Shown one piece after another: positions 38,101 to 50,100 of a DNA stretch of 64,000 bases. The first letter of the stretch is position 1. Every line of letters starts with the position of its first letter. Both the position numbers and the translations under genes were made by a program. Origin of the DNA: Undaria pinnatifida (lineage: Eukaryota > Sar > Phaeophyceae > Laminariales > Alariaceae). The stretch lies in NCBI GenBank assembly GCA_012845835.1, contig JABAKD010000009.1, forward strand, positions 9,482,330-9,546,329. Reading direction: 5' to 3'. The notes below the pieces were generated by a model, which saw nothing but the letters and a program-made list of their open reading frames with translations, was not told where the DNA came from and ran no database searches.

Positions 38101-41100
38101 ATATGTTTGTGCGACGTCCGATGTTTTATCGAAGGGGTCGTACTTGCAAGGTGGGTTGTTCTATCATGTGCATGCAATATTGATGCGCGTTGGGACTCTA
38201 ATCTCTGTGATGGGCGATGCAGAGGCGGTGCGAAGTGACCGTGAAGAACACTTGACACGCCCGCCGTACCTGCTTAGCCAGTGCCTCGTCTCGTCTCCGC
38301 TCCTCCTCCACGAACTCCACCATTGCCCTCTTCTTCGCTTCCTGCAGGGCAATGCAAGAAAACAAAAATTGAGACGTCGGCGGCATAATCGCGAGGAATG
38401 GTGGGCACAGCGTAATAGACTGCAGTGGTGGACGCGAGGAAGAAAGTGCGCAAGCAAGTGGTCATGAGATGACCCCTTGGGAGGGAGGGAGGTAAAGAGA
38501 AGGGGGTAATTGGCCTTCCTCGGTTGTGTTCCAGTGGGAAAGGTGCTCCCCGCTCCGATCTCCATCGTATGGATAGGGCCGACACGGAACAACACATACT
38601 TTACTTCTCCATCCGGGGTAGACATAGCATCAAGCGCGCAGAATGATCGTAGACCGAAATCGCCCTGGGTACCATCATGTTGTTCACCCTGGCAACGTCG
38701 ACGGGAGTCGTTTATCTTCGAAGAGCAAAATGCGTGTCCACGTCTTCTGCGTGAAACCACGCCGCGGCCGGAGTATCGTGCAGCTTGCAAAAAAATTGTG
38801 AATGCCGACCCTTAGATTGGAATCGGTCGAATTCACAGCCGGCGTATTTGAAAAAAAAAAACGGACACGATATCTGAGTCACTCCAAGGTAGGGGTTATT
38901 GCACTTTTTAGAGCCGAAAAAATGTACAACATGACCGGTTGTTCTCCTTAAGGGCGGACTTGTCGGCCAGCCTGATGTTGCTTTCACGAGTATGCGCTTC
39001 TTTTCAGACTGAGGCGTATAAAAATAAAAGTTGGTCGGTATTTTGCGCCGCGCAATCCGAATGCATTGAAAGCCACGCTTCGGATGATGTTGAAATTGAG
39101 CTCCTTCCTCATGTCAGGAGGCTTGGAAATTTATTGGAATCTGCTGCACCCCCTACACCTAGCGTGGGATGCGTCATCTCTCACGATGCTGTGCACCGTG
39201 TATCACGGAAAGCAACGCATCCCCCCTGGGATGACTTCTGAGCGAGCATTCTCCTCCTAAATCAAAGGGGAGCATGTACAACTCAAATGAGGGCTTTTGG
39301 AACAATCTTTGGAACGATCTTTGGAACGATCTTTGGAACGATTTTTGGAACGATCTTTGGAACGATCTTGTGGAATTTTTCCATACACACACAGCTCTTC
39401 GTTGGCACTGTCTCCGTTGCTTGAGGAAGCCAGCTTGGGGATTCGTCGGGGGGGGGGGGGCGGGGGGGGCGGGGGGGGCGGCGGGGTCATCTTGCGTGTA
39501 CACATCCTACCGCGCAAGCTAATCCTGCTCTGTTTTTTTCTTTCGTTGATCAGCTTTTATCAACAATGCGACATGCAACGAGCGAGGGGAAGCGCCGTCC
39601 CAACCCTTTGGATATCAGACAAAGTTGATCTCCATTTCAAGATCTGGATTTTTCGGGACAGGTGTACCCCTGAGCTATAAGATCTGCGCGAACTCGATCA
39701 TTGTATACCGGTTGGGATCCGTACGAGACGGCTCTCACTCACTCCATTGCCTAGTTGGGTCTGTATACCTGGTATCTGATAAGGCTCTTGTACGACGTGA
39801 CGTCTCATAACGGCATAATAAACTATCTATACCATACAGCTGGTGTAGATAGCGGTCGACCCGACCTATGCAACCTTTTGCGGTCAGGCAATCAATGCCC
39901 ACTGCCCCGACTCTCAAAAACCGACGCGATTTGATTTTTACGCGCGGGCGTCGCTCACCGCCCCTTTCTCTAACCGATAACGTCAACATTCGCATGCCCC
40001 GTCTTGAATATATTTAAGGAGCGGTATCGTCCGGTAATGTTTAACGAACGAACACATTTATTTAATTTTTATTTCATGAAAATCATTGTAATACCATCAG
40101 CTGTGAGTTCGACAAATTTATAGGATCGACACTCATCTTTGCAAGCTGCGCGATGCGCCGGCCGTTCGTTTCTAGGCAGTAAGCTGTCACGATACATTAC
40201 GGTTAATTGCGTTATTATATATACAGCAGTGTGTTTTCTTGCACTTTGTTCGTTACTTTTTGTGTTTCGTGCGTTTACACAAAAAACCTAATCCTTTTTT
40301 TTATACCTCAAACGATTTCCTTCTTTGCTTGATTCGGGCCTGTCTTCGCGCTTCCTGCCGCTCGCGCTTGATCCGATTCTGTTCCTCAAACCACTCCTGA
40401 GGAACCAAGCTGTCCAGAAATTCCTTGTACCTTTTGTTGGTTTGGGGTAGAGGAAGTCGCGGGGGAGCAGGTAGGGGCGCGTACGGTGGTGTGAACTCTT
40501 TAGCCTGTGAGCGAACCCCTTTCGAAGTATACACACGTTCTGAGAGACAGATTGCATGGAATTTGTGTCCCACACATAATTGCATGGAAGATACTCATCA
40601 GCCTGTGAGCGAACCCCTTTCGAACTATACACACGTTCTGAGAGACAGATTGCATGGAATTTGTGTCCCACGCATAATTACATGGGATTTATTCTTCAGC
40701 CCGTGAGCGAACCCCTTTCGAAGAATACACACGTTCTGAGAGACAGATTGCATGGAATTTGTGTCCCACACATAATTGCATGGAAGATACTCTTCAGCCT
40801 GTGAGCGAACCCCTTTCGAACTATACACACGTTCTGAGAGACAGATTGCATGGAATTTGTGTCCCACGCATAGTTACATGGAATTTGTTCTTCAGCCCGT
40901 GAGCCAACCCCTTTCGAACTATACACACGTTCTGAGAGACAGATTGCATGGAATTTGTGTCCCACACACAATTGCATGGGATTTGTGTGGGACATTGCAT
41001 GCAGCGGCAGCAGTAGAAATAGTAGCATATAGTATATACAGTAGTAGAATATGTTTTATGTTGTGCCCAGTATGACGGCCTGTTGCTGGAGACGCCTTAA

Positions 41101-44100
41101 AAACGATCACAAACGATGCTATTTTCCTCTTTGGCCTCAAAATAAACGTAAGGACCACTTCGGCATAAACACGGGTATCGAAATGGTCCCTTTTTTTCCA
41201 GACAAGGCGGTACGCTAGCCTCACCTGAGGCAGTCCTCGAGAGCTTCCCGGTGTTTGCTCATGTCGCTCTGCACCATCTGAATCTGCTGGTTCAGCTTCT
41301 TGATCTCCTGCGCCTTGTCCGTTTTCAGCTGTGGCATAATAATAGGCGGAAGGAACGTCCGCGAAGCCAATGGTTGACGTGAATCGTCGATGGTTGATGT
41401 GACGGGGCTGTATTTGGTTTTAGCCAAAAAAAGGTATACCCTATGTCCGATTGAGCTCCTCAAGTGAGGAACTGCGGGTTTCATAATGTAGTCAAGTCAT
41501 TTCGCGAGTACAGGTATTTTTTTAGGACTAAGGCATAGAAGCTCGGTCGGGTTGTGCGAACGAATGCCTTCGAAATCATTTTTCGGGTGAAACATTGAGC
41601 TCCTCGTGTTGGGAGCTCAGGGACTTTCTTCTGCGCCCCTGTGCCGTGGGATGGCTCGGTTTCGGCTTGAGGTTAAGATTACCACCGGAACCTTACGGTG
41701 GAGGGTGAGCCATCCCACTAGTAAGGTGCTGCACATTCTTAGGCCAAACGTTTCTATCGGTTACAAGAATGACAATTTTACAAGGTATATATACACATAT
41801 ATAAGGTATATATATACAAAATTTTCTTGGTCGGGTTGCCCGAACGAACGCATGTTTTCGAAGTAATCGTGTGTTCGGGTGAGAGAAACACATCGTGTTC
41901 CTTGAGCTAGAAGCTCAGAATACATTATTAGAACCCCTGCTGCACTCCTACCGTCGGAAGACTCGAGTTATAGTTGAGGTTACGGTTATAGTTGATGATA
42001 CAGTTATAGTTGAGGTTACGGTTATAGTTGAGGTTACGGTTACACACGAAGTATAGATTGTGGCTATGGTTTCGGTTCGGTTATGGCTCTGGTTACGTTG
42101 GAGCTTCCGGTTACTATTTGGCCGCGTTAACAGTTCAGGTCAGCGATTGCGGACAGCGGGGACCAGCACCAACAACCGAAAGCGTGATTTTTTTTTTTCC
42201 TTGTGTGCGTGAGTTGTCATTGTTAGCAGAGAGAGAGGTGGCGAAAGGCGTATCAAAAGCCTGGAACACGATGTGATATCAATGGAACGGGCTTTGGCCG
42301 AACCTCCGCATAGGCTGCCTACAGACGGAACCCAGCATAGGAGGTAGGCAACACGAAGGCTTCATAAACGCTTTGGGTGGCTTGGCTTAACCTTTTTAGC
42401 ACTGCAAAAGTGATCCCACAGACTAATTCCAAGTGTTTTATACCCCAAAAAAGAACGTTGGTGCTGTTCGAACGGGCTTGAAGGGCGTGTCGCTAACCAA
42501 GATGTGGTGACGTTTTCCATGCGAGGCAATCCGCAAAATAACCCCTCAGCTAGTTGCCTATGCGTCGCCGGCTGATGCTATCCCCTTTTTTCACGATAAA
42601 ACGAGGGGGTGACATATCACAATCACGTCGGAACATCAAGGCCGAAAGAGTCATCACAAGGTAGTATCTTAACCCCGTTTTTTCTACACGCACATGCCTT
42701 CAAAAACATGTGAAATCCTTTTTTTTCATCCTAGATCTTTCACATCGTTGGTCTCCCGGGGAAGTACCATGACAATAGCCGCACAGCGGCGGCAGCGGTT
42801 GTGTCGGTTAACGTAAAAGGTGAGGTGTGTTAAGAAAGAGAACGCGGCTGGCTATCATAAGCCGACCAAAAAAACAAAAACGGTCGGAAGCTGATGATAT
42901 TTAGAGCACACGCTGAAGCGCTCGCATGTACGCGTGCTGTTCGAACTACTATTAACACGCCGGCGGCCAACAAGACCGTTAGCGGCCCCGCTTGGCTCAC
43001 ACTGCGTCCTGACTTTCAGGTGCTGCTCGCTTTTTGCACGAAAAAGCGACAACCAACGGTTGGTTGGTCGTGATCATCACGCGCCACTTTTTTGTTGCGG
43101 TTTTGTAAGGAAATATTGTTGCTGATATCGCTCGTCTCCCTCTACCCTCAAAAATAGTTAGTGTCTTGAAATAGTATGGAATCACTAAACTTCACCCTCC
43201 CCCTAACATATACTCGGAGTACATATATAGCGTTTCCTTCCAAGAGTGAACAACCGTTTGGTAGAATGTCTTGGGTTGGTGTGAGTTCATTATTTTTCAC
43301 CACCCACTCCACGGCAAGCGCGTGGTTAGCCCACATAACAAGTTCTTCGTACAGATCAGTGTTGAAAGGCTGTTGCTGCCATAAACATTTTTGAAGACAA
43401 TAGGTAGAGCTGGGGGGAGTCGGCAGAGTTTCACGACTACTATTAATACAGTCTAGTTGGTTAGTTGGTGAACGCCGTTCGCCAAATAAATGACTTTAGT
43501 AAGCAAGTCGACTGGCGAAGCCGGCTGGTCGCCAACTGACTCGCCGACTTAGCTCGGGCGAGCGAGGTAAGTAAAATTACCCCCCCCCCCCACGGCGGAG
43601 AGGGCCCCGGCCCCAGAAAGAAAACATGCATCCGGCGTTAAACAGCCTCCCTGGAAGTATGGAAACGTGTTAAAGTAAGTCGGATAGTCGGCACCTCCGG
43701 GAAAAGAATAGCTATTAATCCGACCAATAACTGGTCGGTGACTTGAGTCGTGCCGACTCGCAGCTCTGACAATAAAGGTTCATTTTCCCTTTGTATGGGT
43801 TTCTATGGGATAAGTTTTTCCTTCTTTTTGGGGGGAGCGGGGGGCGGGATGGGGGTTCTTGTTTCTTCCCTTGGTATCTTCTTTTTACTTCATGGGAATG
43901 TTTATAATAAAATAATTAAAATACGCTCCACCAGCTGTGAGGTCGAAGATTTCGTCGAAACTCATTTCTGCCGCAAGCTGTGTATGATACTCCGACCGCG
44001 CGAATCACTGGGTGTGTGTCCCCGTTAATGAAGTAGATAGGTCGGCGACTCACCTTATTATGTCTGTGCGTGATCGACGTTGCAACTCATCCATGTTGGA

Positions 44101-47100
44101 TGCGGCTAAAAACAAAAGAAAAAAAAAACTTCGTTCGTTGGTGCGAAGCGCGTACCTTGGTCTCCCGCTCTGCTTTCTTGATGGCCTCGTGGGCTTTCTT
44201 GTCGTTCTCCTTGAGGAATGTGTCGAAGCGAATCGCGTCCTCCTCCAACATCTGTTGCAAACCGAGAAAGAAAGAGAACGGGGAGGGGGCACCGAACGGT
44301 GATGAGATAGGGGCGGGGGTGGGGGGCGGGGGCGGGGGGGCGGTCTATTGGTGCTTGCAACAAGATACGGACGCGAAGATATGTTGGGGAGTTCTATGGG
44401 AGATGGGATATATAGGACCGGAATGGGAATTTCAGAGGGTTATATCAAACGAACGATAAAAAAAAAAACTCGGACGTACGAAAACACGGCTTCGAAATCG
44501 AGATGCAAGGCACAGCGCTATCTGCACAGGCTTCTGACTCTCTGCATAACCTTGGTGCTGCTGGAAAATGTATCATACAATAATTCCGAGCACCGTGAGC
44601 ACATTATTATATTTTGAGTCGACGAGGGGAAAAAAAAGTGCCGACTTATTATCGCGACCTAAATTGAAGGCACGTGCCGTAGTGGGGAGGGGGAAGAAAA
44701 GCCTGCTTACTCGTAGTGAACCCGGGTCTGAGTTACGTCTAGGGAGGGAGAAAGAGAAATAATTGTGCGAAGATAATAATGGGTGGGACGAGCACGAAAA
44801 AAAAGTTGTCCCCAAAAACAACCTTAGGGTCAGCTCTAAAAGGGTAAAAGCTAGAGCTCTGAGTCGGCAACGTTTCACAACTAACAGCTAATCGGTACGT
44901 GCCGTTACTCGACTAATTGACTTTAGTCGGCAAGTCGGCGGGCGAAACCGGCTGATGGCCAGCGGACTTGCTGACTTAAGTCAGGCGCGCGAAGCGAGCC
45001 AAGTTGGCTTCCCCAGGGCGCCCAAAGAGGAAAAAGTGCATCCCACATTAAGCAATCCTTACTACAAGCATGGAAGCGGAATAACTCGGACAGTCGGTAT
45101 CTTCGGGTCACGACTAACTATTAGTCCGACCAATAACTAGTTGGTGACTTGAGTCGTGCCGACTCACAGCTCCAGTAAAAGCCCCTTGACACATGTACAG
45201 TAGAATAAGTGCACCATTGATTTTCCGATGTTTTATACTTGAGTTATGTACCGGTCGCCCCGGTGGCGTATCAGGTTATCCTCAAACCTGGTATGAGAAA
45301 AAAAAAAAACTTGTCTTGACTGTACTGAAAAGGCAACTTCGTTGAACAAAACCCATGGCCCAGGTATCCCCAAAAAGAAAGTAGCCTTTGCAAAACAAAG
45401 AATGACATTCCGACCATTCAGACAAGCGTTTGGCCAAAAAGCGGTATATATATGCCTCTATCGTAGCATGAGTCCAGAGTACACACAGTATCTACTTAGT
45501 TAGAAGCTCAACGGGTAGAGCTGGCTAGCCCTACCCCTTGGGAGCTCAACGGGTACAGCCAGTTTCAACCTACCAGTGGTGAGGATTTGGTTTTCTCGCC
45601 TGCTCGCTCTTTCGCAGGGCCTCCTCCTTCATCCGGGCCTTCTCTTCCAGCTTCCGGATCTCCTCGCGCTTCGTGTCCAGGCTCATCTGAACCAGAAACA
45701 TCTCTCGCTTCTTCGCGATGAACTCCGCCATGCTCTCCTTCTCCTGCTGGCGGTCGTTCGTGATCGCTGTGGCCACCTGAGGGTCCAAGTTAGCAGCGTT
45801 GACAGTTATAATATTAGCCCCTCGTGAGGCCCATGTACGTCGAGAAATCAAACTGAAAAAAAAAGCGCGCGGTATTGGCATGGTGTCGTCGTATCGCACG
45901 TACGACCTCATGCTAATAGCGCATGCTTGCGATAGACGCGTGCTACGAGAGAGGTGCACAACTTTTTTTCTTTCTGATAAGGTTCCTCAATTTTAGGAGC
46001 TTAAGACCTCTCTCTCCCGAAAAACTGATTCGGAGACAAAAAATAAAAAAACTGCTACATGTACAGGAGGAAAAACCCCATGCTCTAGGTACACAACACA
46101 AGAAAAACGTCGCGCCAAAAAAAAAAATGACCTATTATTTCCGACCATTTTGGGTTAAGAAGCCTCGCCGTGCAGAAACCATCTCAGACGAAACGTTTTA
46201 CCTTTATCGCAGCACGCGTCTACAACGGAGTTACTAGTGACCAAGCCTAAGATAGGGGGGGGGGGGGGGGGGGAGGGGGGGATACCCCATGTTTACCTAC
46301 CGGGATTGGGCCACTCGCCCGAGTGTCTCTGTAACTCACTGAAAAAACGTTGCAGGCGTGCCGTTTGTTTCGCGCAGCGGCATAGCCTAGGGAACCATTT
46401 CATGGTGGTTATCACACCGATAAAAGAAAAGAAACGGAACGAAATCTTTGGACGGGGCGAAGGAACGAGGGGGGGAGGGGGGGGGTCACTCGCGCGAATG
46501 GCCCCGTAGCCATAGCAAAACGAGCTCTCAAGAATGACCCCCTACCGAGTCCACCATCCTGCGTGCGCGTCATAAAATTCCGTGTAAATGGGGGGCTGGG
46601 CATTAAAAGCATCAACCCCTAGTCTGGCAGCAGCCTGCGTAACTTCGTGTGGCTGATCGTGTAATTGCCCAGGCATGATAGGTGTATTCGTCGCTCCCCC
46701 CCCCCCCCCCCCCCTTTGTGGAAGACTCAATTGGGACTCAGGTACGATACTGTGACTCAACAAAACGAACGACAAAATAAATGTGACTTTTCTCAAGTAA
46801 TTCTACGCAACAGCTGCGCAAAAAAAGCATGAAATATCAGTATACAAGTACCTGCCTATGCTGTGCACGTGTGTGGTACAGAGTCGTCCCACGGTAGGCT
46901 AGGGGTGCAGCAGATTCTACGAAATTTCTGAGCCTCTAAACGGGAGGAGCTCAACATCTTTCCCGAATCATAACTTCGAAGGACGTTCGTTCGCGCAATC
47001 CGACACCCGAGCAACATTTTCCAGCGCTAGTCTTACAACAAATATTATTGTAAGGGTATAGGGCGGGGACACAGAGTGTCCCCTGCAGGTCTGTCTGCCT

Positions 47101-50100
47101 ATTTGATCAGGTCCTCGATGAGTACTCACTTTCCTAGCCGTAGTAGAGAAACAGCTTTAATATTTTCCAAAGAGCCCCGGATAGCAACTGAGAGCGGAGG
47201 CGCATGCCTCGGTCTCATTTCCTGACTACCCCGAATAGATAAAGCCAACATATCATACGAAAACGGCCAATCACCTGTTAAACCAGATACTTGCAGGCCT
47301 CTCAAGGCCGTGCCTTAACGTTATCGTGAAGTTATCGTCCTAAACGGCAGTTCCTGACTTGAGGAGCTCAATCGGACAGAGGGTATACCTTTATTTGGCG
47401 CAAAAGGTTCAATCCCTTCCGTGGGATGACTCATATAGAGAGTACATATCCAACCCCGGAAACGTTTTACTAGATCTATCTCACGCAGATCGTACGGCTC
47501 CCACCGGGTAACATGATCTGTAGGCCGCACAGATCTTCATTCCCCCTGAAATATCTACATAATCGAATGAGGATCGATCGGACATCTGTCCGACGTGCGT
47601 GCAGAGTTGTATTTTCTAAAAAAAGCAGGTTTAGCAGCTTTTCAACTGCGTACCGGTACCGTACACGTCTTTGGTGACACAAAAACAAAAAATGGAATTT
47701 AGGATGGGATACTTTTTTTTAATCAGAGATCGTACCGGTACGTAGTAGTAACAAAAAGTTGACAGATATTATAAAACTGAAAAAATCGCGCAGCAGCAAC
47801 CCCCACCTGCTGCATCGTCTTCGAGTTGGCTAGCCCCCGCTTCCCGGCACCGCCACCCTGCCCAGACACTATGGCCGCCCCGGTGTTTTTCAGTAGGTCG
47901 CCGATCTTCGCGGAACGCCCTGAGACGACATTCTTCGTCGTCTTTTCCCAGACCTAAGGCAACCGGAAGATAAAAGTGGCACACCTCACACAGATGAGAT
48001 GGTACATATCTTTCGGAGGAAAAAAATATCATTACGTCTCTGATGTTTAATTTCTTGCTATGATATCCGCCGGATATCTTCTGACAGAGGGGGGGGGGGG
48101 GGGGCGGAGTCGTTCGTTCAGGCAGGCGATATCGCCGGCCCGCCATAAAAGGGGACGACTGCTATAAATCATAACCCCCCCATGGCGTAGCGGGGATGCC
48201 GTAATGAATCGCCCGTCGCCGCGGTGGCGTATCAGGTTATCCTCGAACCTGGTATAGGTCAGTTTCGTGAGTTCGAACTCCCTCGAGTGCGTACTCGTAA
48301 ACATTCGTGGGGACTTTTTCTTGCGCAAAACTTGACTTGCGGAAAACGCGAGAGCGTGAGCTAGCAACACTCGATGAAAAACCGACGAACAGTGGCATTG
48401 CTGAACCCTATGCGCGATAAAAGTTGAAGGCAAGAATCGGGGGGGGAAAAGAAGGGACAACACCTGTGACCACGGCTTGTCCAGAAGCTGGAAAGTAGAA
48501 GTGTGCGAAAAAAAAAAAACGTAGCTCATCTGCGTGACGTAGATCAGGTGTTAATGGATGAGATCTGCACGGCAGGCACGGCTCTTGCGCACATGTTTGC
48601 CGGGTGGAATCCGATTACCACACAATGGAAAGTGTAGGCTCTAGATCGTGATCTGATCGTGATCTGTGGGAGGTGCCGAAAGTTCCGTTTTTTCCGCCAC
48701 CCATCCGCGAAGATCGTCGCACGCATCATCCAAGCGATCGCCCAGGCGACTATTAATAGTCACTTCAAATTATGTGTTTTAGCTGCGGTTCCTCTAATGT
48801 CACGAGAAATGGGGCTTATTGGACCTTTAACATAACAAGAAACCGGACCCGGTTGCTTGGCCCCCCGCCGGATTTTTTACTTGAGGACAGGTGCTAGATC
48901 TTTTTATTTGAGGTAGGGTGCGTCCTATACTAAAATTGATATAACCGCTCCCGAATTTCTTATTCCCCTCGGAAAAAAAGCAGGCTGAACATGTTGTCAG
49001 ACTCTTGCTTATAAGAAGGCCGGTAGTGCGTAATAATGCAGTCGATGAAAATCTACGAGCAGTACTCGTAAGAATTCTGAGTTGTGACCGTACTCCGAGT
49101 GGAGGATGCGCGGTTGGTTGGTGTTGAGAAGCGTGCCCCTCATGGGTACCGGTGTCTTTTGTTGGTTTCTCCTCATGGCTCGCTGGCTAGGCTCAAAGCG
49201 TATGCATTATTTCCCTAAATGGAATGCTACACAGACATAACAGGGCTAAGCAGGGTAGGGAAGGGTAGTGCAGGGTAGCGCAGGGTAGTGATATGAGGGG
49301 TGTCCTGCTTGTCCCATCATCGTCACCTACATTATTGCCCATCTATGATGGCCTTGACATGAGTGGGACATCTAATATCACGTGGTTTCACCCCAACCAT
49401 GACATGGTTTCACATCGAATCTATAAACTATCCTTCTACGGAGGGCACGTGACCCGGAAAAAAATGAAGGCACAAGTACCGGGGAGGAGGAATACCGAGG
49501 GGGGGGGGGAAGAAAAGGCGACACCTGGGGCCACGTCTCGTCTACAAGGCCGACGAGAATGTACATCTCCCATGAGTTGAGCTGGAAAATACAAGCGATG
49601 GCCAAAAATCACATGCACAGACTCCTCGTCAGTTTTAAAAGAAAATGGCGTATTGAGAGAACGGCGGATTTCGTCACGCGTACGATCCAACACACGTGAG
49701 TACGTATCTGCGGCGACATGATACGGACGGACAATGAAGATGCCCATCTGGATAGTGTATGGTGCCGGGGGGAAGCGGCCACGGCTTTGTGTTAAGTAAC
49801 ACCTTTAGAACTGTATGCACTTTTTGGGAGACGAAGTTTCTTGGGGTTAGGAGTGAAACAACTTTCGCAGCTCTAACGGGATCAATTAACGCACGACGAA
49901 AAACCCTTTTGAGGCCCGTGTATTGCGACCAAAAAATCAATGGTTGCGATATTTTCAAGCGTCTACCTGTAGCTTGAGCTCGCAGCAGTACGAGCAAAAT
50001 CATGCTGCGCGCATCCCGTACGGATCTCTGCACTATTGTCGTTCGGACACCAACTTTATCACCCCCAGCCAACGGTGGCCGATGCCGTAATCGTCAATTT

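Noticed and set aside
40495-40990. Possible CRISPR-like array (regular repeats)
   Set aside because: Units are 98 bases with no unique spacers, in a eukaryotic intron; it is a tandem satellite.
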